This document shows, one piece after another, positions 52,223 to 61,800 of a stretch of 64,000 bases of DNA; the stretch's first letter is position 1, and each line of letters opens with the position of its first letter. The notes under the pieces were generated by a model. The model saw only the letters and a list, made by a program, of their open reading frames with translations, did not search any database and was not told the origin of the DNA. Where the stretch lies: contig JAZRYT010000189.1 in the NCBI GenBank assembly GCA_045600905.1, positions 62,001 to 126,000 on the forward strand, read 5' to 3'. This DNA is from F23-D06 sp045600905 (GTDB lineage Bacteria; Bacteroidota; Bacteroidia; Bacteroidales; WCHB1-69). The position numbers were made by a program, and so were the translations under genes.

Positions 52223-53188
52223 CTACCACCCAAACGGATGCGGCTCGGTGGGCAGAGCGGCTAGCGGATGGTAATCGCCGACCAAGCCGATGGCTTTGGC
52301 GTTGCGGATATCATAGACGGTCTGGATGCAAGCGCGAACGTCGTCCAATCCGAATCCTTGTCCGGCCAATATATGCTTGTAACTTTGTGTGTGCAACTCC
52401 GTGAAACCGCCGCTAAACTCGAATTCCTCGTTTTCAATCTTGATGGAACGATATGTACGTAATCCCTGCTCCCGAATCTCGGCGGGCAATGTGTGGATGT
52501 TGATACTCAGGAAATAACGGACGCGCGCCTTCTGAAGCTGCAAGAATCCTGCGACTCTGTCCTGCGTGGCCACGTGCACGACATTCTTTTCCACATTTCC
52601 GAAAATGTAGGTCAGCATATCGTAAAAATGGACGCCGATGTTGGTGGCGATGCCGCCGCTTTTGCTCTGGTCTCCTTTCCAAGAAGCATAATACCAAAAA
52701 CCGCGCGAAGTAATGTAGGTGAGATCCACATCATAAATCTTATCCTGCGGGCCGTTGTCTATTTTCTGCTTGAGTGCTATGATTGAAGGGTGAAGACGGA
52801 GTTGGAGAATATTGTTGACCTTATGGCCCGTCTCCTGCTCCATTTTCTGCAGACCGTCAATATTCCACGGATTCAGCACCAAAGGCTTTTCGCAAATGAC
52901 ATCCGCGCCCAGGCGCAAAGCATAACGTGTGTGCGCATCGTGCAGATAGTTTGGCGTACAAACGGTCACGAAATCAATCCGGCCACCACCATTGATGAGC
53001 TTGGAGCAATGACGGTCGAAGAGCTCCTGCTCGGTGAAAAATGAAGACTCGGGGAAATAGCTGTCCAAAATGCCCACGCTATCGGACTTGTCATACGCGG
53101 CCACGAGGTTGTTGTCCGTGTCTTTAATGGCTTTGAGATGACGCGGCGCCACGTACCCGCCGACTCCGATGATGGCAAAATTCTTCAT
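52223..53188 (-). CDS. Gfo/Idh/MocA oxidoreductase, WbpB/WlbA-like
   Basis: 321 residues. N-terminal Rossmann fold IIGVGGYVAPRHLKAIKDT, the CEKPL dinucleotide-binding motif (VICEKPLVLNPWNID) and GGIATNIGVHFYD in the catalytic half. The pattern fits UDP-N-acetyl-2-amino-2-deoxyglucuronate dehydrogenases (WbpB/WlbA), which oxidise C3 of UDP-GlcNAcA on the way to 2,3-diamino sugars of surface glycans. It starts 3 nt after the CapD/WbpM-like gene. The UDP-GlcNAc 6-dehydrogenase, aminotransferase and acetyltransferase of the pathway are not in this window. Confidence 0.85.
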   Translation of the reverse strand: MKNFAIIGVGGYVAPRHLKAIKDTDNNLVAAYDKSDSVGILDSYFPESSFFTEQELFDRHCSKLINGGGRIDFVTVCTPNYLHDAHTRYALRLGADVICEKPLVLNPWNIDGLQKMEQETGHKVNNILQLRLHPSIIALKQKIDNGPQDKIYDVDLTYITSRGFWYYASWKGDQSKSGGIATNIGVHFYDMLTYIFGNVEKNVVHVATQDRVAGFLQLQKARVRYFLSINIHTLPAEIREQGLRTYRSIKIENEEFEFSGGFTELHTQSYKHILAGQGFGLDDVRACIQTVYDIRNAKAIGLVGDYHPLAALPTEPHPFGW

Positions 53189-53191
53189 ACG

Positions 53192-55108
53192 TTATTGTTT
53201 GTTTTGTTCCTTATTATCAATGGCTTCAAAAATGGAATTGTTGCTTTTGTACTCTTCCACTACTTCCTTCATCAACGTGACGATGGTGAAATCATCATCA
53301 TTCTGATGCGCAATGAGGTTCTCGATTTTTGAGATCAGCTGGTCGTACTCGTACGTGCGCACCTTGGCAATCATAATCTTCTTATGCGGCGTCTTGATGG
53401 TGTTCTCCTCGTTGGCAAGAAGTTCCTCATACAACTTTTCACCCGGGCGCAATCCCGTAACTTCGATGGAGATATCCTTGTCCAACGTAAGTCCGGAGAG
53501 CTGAATCATCTTCTTGGCCAAATCGTAAATACGCACAGACTTGCCCATATCGAAGATGAAGATTTCTCCACCCTTACCCATCGCTCCCGCCGTGATGACC
53601 AATTGGCAGGCTTCCGAAATAGTCATGAAATAGCGTGTGATGTCAGGATGCGTAATGGTGACGGGGCCGCCACTTTCAATCTGCTTACGGAAAATGGGGA
53701 TCACCGAACCGTTTGAGCCTAACACATTGCCAAATCGCGTTGTGACGAACTTGGTAGTGCTTTGGTGGAAGTTGAGCGACTGCACATACATTTCCGCAAT
53801 ACGCTTGGACGCGCCCATCACATTCGTCGGATTTACGGCTTTATCTGTAGATACCATCACGAACTTTTTGGCACCGTACTTGACGGCCAAATCGGCCAGC
53901 GACTTGGTTCCCGCCACGTTGACTTTGATGGCGGAACGCACGTTCTTCTCCATCATCGGAACGTGCTTATAGGCCGCCGCGTGATAGATGATGTCCGGTT
54001 TGTACTCACTCATATATTTCTCCAACTGCACCGTGTCGCAAATGTCGAAAATATGCAAATTCACACGATCCATCCCGTTAATCTGCATAATCTCATTCTG
54101 GAGGAAGAAGCAGGGCGTTTCCGCTTCATCAATCAACACTAATCTTTTATATTTGAAATTCAGCAGTTGTCTGACGATTTCGCTACCGATGGAGCCGGCC
54201 GCACCTGTAATCATAATGGTCTGGTCGTTCAACTCTGGATTCAATAGGGAAAGGTCCAATTGGATGGGATCACGTTCCAGTAAGTCTTCGATTTTGACGG
54301 TCTTGATCTGCTTAAAGCTCAGATTACCGTTCAGCCAGCGAGATACGGGTGGGACTTTCAACACTTTCACATTATACGGCAACGCGATGTCTGTGATTTC
54401 CTTCACTTTGGCATTCGTGATTTTCTGCACGGCGATAATCAGGAAGGATACGTTGTTGATGCGCAAAAACTGGTCGAGGTCTTTGAAATCGATGACAGGC
54501 AGACTTTCCAACTGCATATCGATTTTAGTAGGATCCTCATCAAAGAAAGCCAACACATTGTATTTGGATGCATTGTCACGATCAATAGTGCGTTTGGTTG
54601 TGACGCCGGAAGATCCCGCACCGAAAATGACGATGTTCTTTCTTCGCTTCGCCGGATTCATCGTTTCCAAATAATAGAGTTTGAAAGCGAAACGATATAT
54701 CAGCAAAAGCACTGTCGTGAAGAAGAACTCCATTATCCAAATAGAGTTGGGAATAAGGAAATGTTTGGTGAGCGAATAATCTATGAAATTGATAATCCCT
54801 AACAGGAATGTACCTAAGAAGCAGGCCCAGAATATTTTAACCACATCTTTGGTGCTGGTGTAGCGAACCACTTGATGATGGGTTTGGAAAATCTCAAAAA
54901 GCACGAACCGCACAAGCACAATGACAATGGGTGCATAAACCCAGTCGGAAGTGTAAAGATGACTGGGAAATTGAAAATTATCACGGGTGAAAAGCGCGAG
55001 ATAGACGGAAATGGCAACCAACAAAATGTCGATAATCATCACAAACCACGGCGGTGTGATATTCAAATTCCTGACTTTCAAATATAATTTCTTAATCGGA
55101 GAACTCAT
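53192..55108 (-). CDS. Membrane nucleotide-sugar dehydratase, WbpM/CapD/FlaA1-like
   Basis: 638 residues: four membrane segments in the first ~150, a Rossmann-like linker domain (VIFGAGSSGVTTKRTI) and an SDR dehydratase domain from about 290 (MITGAAGSIGSEIVRQL). STDKAVNPTNVMGASKR carries the TDK/Met/Lys catalytic set of the WbpM group. It converts UDP-GlcNAc to the 4-keto-6-deoxy form, the entry to several O-antigen, capsule or bacillosamine sugars. First gene of a two-gene unit with the oxidoreductase. Confidence 0.92.
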   Translation of the reverse strand: MSSPIKKLYLKVRNLNITPPWFVMIIDILLVAISVYLALFTRDNFQFPSHLYTSDWVYAPIVIVLVRFVLFEIFQTHHQVVRYTSTKDVVKIFWACFLGTFLLGIINFIDYSLTKHFLIPNSIWIMEFFFTTVLLLIYRFAFKLYYLETMNPAKRRKNIVIFGAGSSGVTTKRTIDRDNASKYNVLAFFDEDPTKIDMQLESLPVIDFKDLDQFLRINNVSFLIIAVQKITNAKVKEITDIALPYNVKVLKVPPVSRWLNGNLSFKQIKTVKIEDLLERDPIQLDLSLLNPELNDQTIMITGAAGSIGSEIVRQLLNFKYKRLVLIDEAETPCFFLQNEIMQINGMDRVNLHIFDICDTVQLEKYMSEYKPDIIYHAAAYKHVPMMEKNVRSAIKVNVAGTKSLADLAVKYGAKKFVMVSTDKAVNPTNVMGASKRIAEMYVQSLNFHQSTTKFVTTRFGNVLGSNGSVIPIFRKQIESGGPVTITHPDITRYFMTISEACQLVITAGAMGKGGEIFIFDMGKSVRIYDLAKKMIQLSGLTLDKDISIEVTGLRPGEKLYEELLANEENTIKTPHKKIMIAKVRTYEYDQLISKIENLIAHQNDDDFTIVTLMKEVVEEYKSNNSIFEAIDNKEQNKQ

Positions 55109-55129
55109 CTGTTAAAAATTAAAAGGCTG

Positions 55130-55137
55130 CAAACGTA
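55130..55137 (-). promoter_or_regulatory. -7 element of the CapD-WbpB pair
   Basis: TACGTTTG on the minus strand followed by CAGCC, 22 nt before the ATG at 55108. No clear -33 box. Confidence 0.55.
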
Positions 55138-55148
55138 CATAATTTTAC

Positions 55149-55186
55149 AATGAATAACGAATAATGGACAATGAATAATGAACAAC
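55149..55186. repeat. Degenerate AATGAATAATG repeat
   Basis: Imperfect AATGAATAACG / AATAATGGAC / AATGAATAATG / AACAAC copies in the 101-nt gap between the murF/alr and capD-like genes. Same style as other intergenic repeats here. Confidence 0.6.
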
Positions 55187-55209
55187 GTCCTACTAATTGT
55201 CCGTTCTTG

Positions 55210-57687
55210 CTATTCTCTCACATAGACTCTAGGGACACGTTGTGAAAGCCGCGTCAGCAATTCGTAGCTGATAAGGCCTGCGGATTCAGCCATTTCGGCG
55301 GCCGTATTGCCTTCGCCATACACGATGACCTCGTCGCCTTCGTGTACATTCAGACCCGTAATGTCCAACATACACATATCCATACAAATCTTGCCAATCA
55401 CGGGAACTTTCTGCCCCTGGATGATAACGCGACCAACGCCGTTGCTCAGTTCTCTGGGATAACCGTCCGCGTAGCCAATGGGAATGATGGCCACCTGTGT
55501 GTCTTTTGCGAGTTTGTAACTGCGGTTGTATCCGATAGTTTCGCCTGCCGGGATACTCTTCACCTGCGTGACAACGGTTTTGAGTGTGGCCACATTCTGC
55601 AAATGAGTTTGGATTTCCGGGACATTGGAAAATCCATACAAACTAATGCCCAAGCGAACCATATCAAATTGGTATTGGGGGAAACGCGCAATACCGGCGC
55701 TATTGAGGATGTGTCGCAAAATAGGATAATCAAAAGCCGCGCAAATCTGCTCCGTCATCGACTTGAACAATTGTATTTGTCGCAGCGTATAGGTATCCTC
55801 TGCCGGGTCCTCGGCTGCTGCCAGATGCGAGAAGATAGATGCTATTCGCAACTGCGGATTGTTCCGGACAATATCAATCAGTCGAGGAAGATCCTGCTCG
55901 TCAAAACCCAGTCGGTGCATTCCCGTATCCAGTTTAATATGGATATTGAAATGCTGGATTTGGGGATGCTTCTTCAAAACATCCTCCAACTCCCGCAGGT
56001 AATAGAAATTGAAAATCTCAGGCTCCAGATTCTGCTGAACCATCACGTCAAAGCTGTGAGCTTCGGCGCCCAACACGATAATGGGAGTCTGTATGTGTCT
56101 TTTACGCAGACGGAGACCTTCGTCGGCGTATGCCACTGCCAAATAATCGATGTGCTGATGCACCAGCTCGTTGACTAGCTCCGCATCGCCTAATCCGTAT
56201 GAGTGCGCCTTCACCATCGCCACCACTTTGGTCTCAGGCTTGAGCAACGAGCGATGGACATTGAGATTGTGAACGATGGCCGGCAGACTGACATTCAGAA
56301 TCGTCAGGTGCGTTTTGTGTTGCAACTTGCCGACTATCTTCTCAAAATGGAAATTACGTGCTCCTTTGATGAGTATGGATTGGTACGAGAAGTCAATATC
56401 GTGAAGTTGGTGAAGCAGTGCCGGCGTGTCCGGATAGCACAGAACCGTAGGCATTTCAAAGCAATCGCGATGCTGGCAGAGGTCGTGCCCCACGGCAATA
56501 AACGTGCTGATATGATGACGTTGCAAAAGCTTATTCAAATCCTCATAGTCTCGGTCTGTCAATGTGCCGACCTGCTCAAAATCGGATAGGATCAATGTCT
56601 TATGCGACAACTGCATTTGGGTGTCCATAAAGTCCAATGCGGCACGCAGGGAGTTGATGTCCAAGCTATATGTGTCGTTAATAATGAGGGAATGGTTGCT
56701 TCCCTCTAAAATCTCCGTTCGCATACTGACACGGGACAAGGTGCTGAGGCGCTTATCGACAACTTCCGGGGCATAGCCCAGCATCTTCATTGCGACAATC
56801 GTGTGCGTCGCATTTTCCAAAGAGGCGGCATCCAAAAACGGGATGTGATAGGAATAGCCGCCGATGGTAAGGATGGTCTGATTACCTTCCACGCGACGTT
56901 CCGTAATGGGGCAAACGGAATCTTTGCTCCCCCACGACACCATCTGCAGATGGCGGTATTCGGGAAGAGTGAGGAGCTGGTTGAGCTCCTCGTTATCATC
57001 GTGATATATCAACGTGTCGGCAGATTGGAACAGTTTGAGTTTTTCTACAGCTTTCTGCCTGTTGTTGTGAAAGAACTGAGCGTGCGCCATACCGATATTG
57101 GTAAGTACTCCTATAGACGGACGAATGATTTTGGCCAAATGTTCCATCTCATCTGGTTTGGAAATACCAGCTTCAAAGACGGCGATTTCCGTTTGTGTGT
57201 TCATCTGCCAGACAGAGAGCGGCACGCCTATTTGCGAGTTGTAGCTGTTGGGACTACACGTCACGTGGCGGTCATTGGACAACATATTGGCCAACCATTC
57301 CTTGACGATGGTTTTGCCGTTGCTGCCAGTAATTCCGACAACAGGGCAACTATATTGGTCACGGTGCGCGGCAGCTATCGTTTGAAGAGCCTGCAACGCG
57401 TTCCCCACCCGAATAAAATTGCAATGCGCGAATCTGTCTGCCAGTTCGTCGGCGATATGGATATCCGCCAAGCTGCTGGTTATTACGAAATTCGAAACGC
57501 CCATCTTGATGAGGTCGGAGATATAGCGGTGACCATCGTTTTGCGATGTTTTGAACGCGAAAAAGAGCGTCCCTTCAGGATGTTTCACCTGTCGGCTATC
57601 GATACTCAATTCGAGAACATCCGCATTCTCGTCATAGCGTTTTGCCTCAATGGGATGAAGCAGGGAGCAAATAGATGCAATCGTCAT
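55210..57687 (-). CDS. murF-alr: Fused MurF ligase and alanine racemase
   Basis: 825 residues. The first ~450 are UDP-MurNAc-tripeptide:D-Ala-D-Ala ligase (MurF): GITGSNGKTIVKEW P-loop and SYNSQIGVPLSVW. From about 460 a fold-type III alanine racemase follows: VVAMVKAHSYGLGDAE with the PLP Lys, VRLGISLYGFS, GETIGYNRSYKLAKDTQ and MDMCMLDITG. It makes D-Ala and adds D-Ala-D-Ala to wall precursors. This fusion is typical of Bacteroidota (family knowledge). Overlaps aroK by 4 nt. Confidence 0.95.
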   Translation of the reverse strand: MTIASICSLLHPIEAKRYDENADVLELSIDSRQVKHPEGTLFFAFKTSQNDGHRYISDLIKMGVSNFVITSSLADIHIADELADRFAHCNFIRVGNALQALQTIAAAHRDQYSCPVVGITGSNGKTIVKEWLANMLSNDRHVTCSPNSYNSQIGVPLSVWQMNTQTEIAVFEAGISKPDEMEHLAKIIRPSIGVLTNIGMAHAQFFHNNRQKAVEKLKLFQSADTLIYHDDNEELNQLLTLPEYRHLQMVSWGSKDSVCPITERRVEGNQTILTIGGYSYHIPFLDAASLENATHTIVAMKMLGYAPEVVDKRLSTLSRVSMRTEILEGSNHSLIINDTYSLDINSLRAALDFMDTQMQLSHKTLILSDFEQVGTLTDRDYEDLNKLLQRHHISTFIAVGHDLCQHRDCFEMPTVLCYPDTPALLHQLHDIDFSYQSILIKGARNFHFEKIVGKLQHKTHLTILNVSLPAIVHNLNVHRSLLKPETKVVAMVKAHSYGLGDAELVNELVHQHIDYLAVAYADEGLRLRKRHIQTPIIVLGAEAHSFDVMVQQNLEPEIFNFYYLRELEDVLKKHPQIQHFNIHIKLDTGMHRLGFDEQDLPRLIDIVRNNPQLRIASIFSHLAAAEDPAEDTYTLRQIQLFKSMTEQICAAFDYPILRHILNSAGIARFPQYQFDMVRLGISLYGFSNVPEIQTHLQNVATLKTVVTQVKSIPAGETIGYNRSYKLAKDTQVAIIPIGYADGYPRELSNGVGRVIIQGQKVPVIGKICMDMCMLDITGLNVHEGDEVIVYGEGNTAAEMAESAGLISYELLTRLSQRVPRVYVRE

Positions 57688-58208
57688 TTTAGGGAAAAAT
57701 TAATTGTGGCAAAAACAGAATCTAACGCATTCAAATCTAACAGGGAATCTTCTGTAAGAATAATGTCCGCCTGTTCATAATAGGGCGCGCGCACGGCTAG
57801 TGTTTGATGAACGTACTGCTTCACTGTAGCGATATCAGAACCTGTTACCAGAGGTCTTTTTTTGCGGCTGCTCATCAGCCTTTGCACCAGCACAGCTTCT
57901 GAAAGTTGGAAATAGACAGAAATGGCGTGTTGGTTTATGAGTTGCATAGCATTTTCAAAGCAGGGTGCACCGCCGCCGGTGGAAATGAGCAAATCGGGTT
58001 TCAGCAGTAGTTCTTGAAGGGTTGCGAACTCGCATTTACGAAAAGCAAATTCCCCATACTTTTCGAAAAGTTGGGGAATGCTTGTGTGGTATTTAGCCTC
58101 AATGGCCTCATCCAAATCGACAAAATGAAGATGTAAATAGGCCGCCAGCTTTCTGCCTATGGTAGTTTTTCCAGAGCCTGGAAAGCCGACGACCACAATG
58201 TTTTTCAT
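57684..58208 (-). CDS. aroK: Shikimate kinase
   Basis: 174 residues from the ATG at 58208 (MKNIVVVGFPGSGKTTIG); a longer frame inside the upstream gene is rejected. Walker A GFPGSGKTTIG, FVDLDEAIE for shikimate/Mg, FRKCEFATLQEL, STGGGAPC and a late VRAPYYEQAD. It phosphorylates shikimate in aromatic amino acid synthesis. Overlaps the MurF-Alr gene by 4 nt and follows the ElbB-like gene by 1 nt, so all three are one unit. Confidence 0.94.
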   Translation of the reverse strand: MKNIVVVGFPGSGKTTIGRKLAAYLHLHFVDLDEAIEAKYHTSIPQLFEKYGEFAFRKCEFATLQELLLKPDLLISTGGGAPCFENAMQLINQHAISVYFQLSEAVLVQRLMSSRKKRPLVTGSDIATVKQYVHQTLAVRAPYYEQADIILTEDSLLDLNALDSVFATINFSLK

Positions 58209-58209
58209 C

Positions 58210-58860
58210 TTATTGGATGTTTTCGAGGATGGCCTCGATGAGGTTTTCTGCACAGTCAGCAATGTCGGAAATGCGGGCTGGCAGCATATAGCACGGTGTT
58301 GTGAAGATCTTATTCTGCTTGTCGGCGATGACCTCCTTCTGCTGGGTGTTGATATGCTGCGTGCCAAAGCTGTTGACATCATCAATGGTACGTGCGTCAT
58401 TACCGACGGTGATAGTGATGTCTCCCAACACTTTAGCCAACATTACCGGAGCAATGCAGAGGGCTCCGATAGGTTTCTGATGATTGTGAAAGGTGCGGAT
58501 AAGCTGGGCCACATCTTCGCGAACCGTACAATCTCTGCCTTTGAGTGCATACGTAAACAGGTTTTTGGCTGAGCCGTTACCACCTGGGAAAACCAACGCG
58601 TCGAAATCCTCCACGTTGCATTCGTCTATCGGACGAATTTTACCACGGGCTATACGGGCAGCCTCCACCATCATATTCCGCTGCTCATTCATTGCCTCGC
58701 CCGTAATGTGGTTCACCACTTGACGTTGCACATCATTGGGCGCGAAAATACTGTATTCGCAATCATTGCGGTCAATGGCTAACAACGTCATCACGGACTC
58801 GTGAATCTCACTGCCGTCCAACGTGCCGCATCCACACAATATTACAGCAAATTTTTTCAT
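58210..58860 (-). CDS. elbB: ElbB-like isoprenoid biosynthesis / glyoxalase family protein
   Basis: 216 residues, DJ-1/PfpI fold: CGCGTLDGSEIHESVMTLLA at the N-terminus, ALVFPGGNGSAKNL for the Glu/oxyanion region, and GALCIAPVMLAKVLGD with the nucleophile Cys. It matches ElbB (also called glyoxalase GloIII-like, linked to isoprenoid synthesis in E. coli by old genetics). Substrate uncertain. First gene of a unit with aroK and murF-alr, 14 nt after the DUF2723 gene. Confidence 0.88.
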   Translation of the reverse strand: MKKFAVILCGCGTLDGSEIHESVMTLLAIDRNDCEYSIFAPNDVQRQVVNHITGEAMNEQRNMMVEAARIARGKIRPIDECNVEDFDALVFPGGNGSAKNLFTYALKGRDCTVREDVAQLIRTFHNHQKPIGALCIAPVMLAKVLGDITITVGNDARTIDDVNSFGTQHINTQQKEVIADKQNKIFTTPCYMLPARISDIADCAENLIEAILENIQ

Positions 58861-58874
58861 AATAATCCTTTCTT

Positions 58875-61800
58875 TTAAGCGTTTGTAGAATCTTCTTCAG
58901 TAGTTGTATATGTTTCTTCTTGAGGCTTGTTCATATTAGAATAGAACTGTCGGAAGGCATTACCCATTCCCGGTGCGGCAGAATCGATAGCGCTAAATTG
59001 CGCATCTGCTATCTGTTGTGTCTTGTCGGCCAAGGCCTTGTTGCCGCATGCTCTGGCAATATCCATAATCTGATGCAATTCTTGGAAATCACCTGCAAGT
59101 GACTGCTGGTCGAAGTTCGGTTGACGAAGTTTCTTGCTAATGCTTGCATTCAATTCTTTGAGATAGAATTCAGCCACCTTGTCAAACTTCAATTCACCAT
59201 AACGGGAAGCAAGACCGTTTCCAGGATAGTTCACATTGCTCATCAAGTAGCTGAGGAACATAAAGTCGTAATGGATATTGTCACTGTGGAATCCCAATGT
59301 GCGCTCATCTCTAGTATTGTACCAGTTGAACAATTCCACCATACCATCCCACATCTTGTTGGCCATTTCCATACCCTTCTTGTTGGCAGACGGCGTGTTC
59401 AATCTAAAGTAGTCCTGCATATAGAATGCGCAACTTTGTGTATAACCATAAATGGATGACATAGTGGATACAAACGGGAATTTCTCGTTTGGCAGGATTT
59501 CATTACCCTTGTCTAATACTTTTTCAGCTTTAGCCTTGTCACCTTCGGCAAGGAGTTTTTCTCCCAGACGGCTATAGAGTTTACGGATAAGTGATACCAT
59601 ACGGGCATTGTCTTCACTGTGATATACCTTCGGATCGTTGAAACCGCCCCACAAATACGGACAAGCCTCTTTCTTTGCGGCATTAGGATTGTTCACGCGG
59701 TCTGTACGGCTGTGGTCGTTGAAAACATTCATCAACTTGTCATACAAAATGTCGGTATCCACACGGCCAACGTCGTAATAGCTGTTGCGTGGAGTCCTGA
59801 TAGGAACCAGACGATAAGCGAAACCTTCCAATTGGAAGTAGTCCTCCAATCCGAGATATGCTTCAGAACCGGTCGTGGAAGCATAGTAAATCGGGCGTTC
59901 CCAATTGTTGTTGGCAAGGATGTCCATCATAATGATGTAAGCCTTTGCCAATGGATTGACACCGCTGGTGTTCATATTCCATTCCAACTTATCTACAATC
60001 TGGTCTGCGTCTTCAGGTCTTACCGTTCCGTTAGCCAAAACTTTGGCTTTGTCAACCTTCAAAGAGAAGCTTGCCGGAATCGGGCGGCCGTTGCTGCGGT
60101 AACCATTTTCGGAAGAGAGGAACAACAGATGACGTTGATTGTCGAATTGAGGATCCTTGATATAATCGACGATGGCATTCAAATCGACGAACTGGTTGCC
60201 GGCAGGGCCGAGGTAGAGCACGTCGCGCGTACCGTCCTTATATTGGTCCCAAGTCATTGAAATAGGCAGCGGATCGGAGTTATAAGCTTTGCGCTTCATC
60301 TGATCCACATACCAGCTGGTGCTCAAGAGGGAGAGGTTACAAACGCGGACGTCGGTACGGTAACCTTCCACTTCCTGTGCGTACCACAATGGGAATGTAT
60401 CATTATCACCAAGTGTGAACAAGATGGCGTTAGGAGCACAGGAATCCAAATAGTTCTTGGCAATAGCCAATGCCGTATATCGGTCTGAACGGTTGTGATC
60501 GTCCCAGTTTTGGCTGCCCATCACGCAAGGTACTGCCACGAAGCAGATAATGGTGGTGAGTGCGGCACCCGCAAGTTGCACCTTGTTATTCTTAATCTTC
60601 TCAAAAAGATTGTAAATGCCTAATACACCAAAGCCTATCCAAATAGCAAACGCATAGAAGGAAGCGGCAAACGCATAGTCACGTTCACGCGGCTGGAATG
60701 CATACATATTCAAATAGAAAGCGATAGCCAAGCCTGTCATTATGAACAACATAAATACGATGAAGGCATTGGAGGTGTCTTTCTTGACTTGGAATCCGAT
60801 ACCTATAAGGCCTAACAACAGTGGGAGCAAGTAGTAGGTGTTGTGGCCCGGGCGCTGCATTGCCATAGGTTGGTCGCTTTGGTCTCCGACCATTGGTTTA
60901 TCAATGGCTGGAATACCACAAATCCAGTTGCCGTTCATATTATCACCACGTCCCTGAAGGTCATTTTGACGGCCGGCAAAGTTCCACATAAAGTAACGCC
61001 AGTACATATATCCGAACTGGTAGGTCTGTAAGAATTTGATGTTCCGTTGCCAAGTCGGCAATTCGCCACGAGCGATAGCACGACGATTTTCTTTATCGTT
61101 TGAGCTGTCGCTGCTGTAACGGTTGTTCAACCAGTTGACATAATCGCTTGTTTTTTCGGAAGACCACATTCTCGGGAAAAGCATTTGGCCTGCATTATCA
61201 TAAATAGGTTGGTCTTCCAAACGGCTGTTGGCAACAACATAGCATTTGTTTTCTTTGTCCTTCACATAGACAGGTTTGCCGTCTTTGGCACCTACAACTT
61301 TAGTGTTGTAACTTTGTCCGAAGAACAACGGATTGGAGCCGTATTGCTCACGATTGAGATAAGCCAACAAAGACACAGCATCTTCAGGATTGTTTTCATC
61401 GATGGTCGGATTGGCATTGGAGCGGATGACCAACGTGAAGAACGTGGAATAACCGACCAAAAGGAAAGCGAAACAATAAACGCCAACCAAGAGGATGGGT
61501 TTGTGTTTTTTGTAGCCGGAATAGATGCCCCATGCAATAAGGGCAGCAATAGCCAGGAAGAAGAAGATGGCACCGGAATTGAACGGCAAGTGCAAAGAAT
61601 TGACGAAGAAGAGGTCGAATTTGCCTGCAAGGTTAACCACTTGAGGAATAATGCCCCAAAGGATAATACCAAGTAAGATGACCGATAGGCCTAATGACAG
61701 GAACACGCCCCATTCGGCTTTAGATCTCAAAGTTCCTCTCTTCACGCAAAGCACGAACAACGGGATGGTGATTAAAATCCAAATCAGGAACATCCACAAT

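Noticed and set aside
56803..57780. Plus-strand open frame of 325 codons opposite murF-alr
   Set aside because: Antisense shadow of a confident gene; no start signals or motif.
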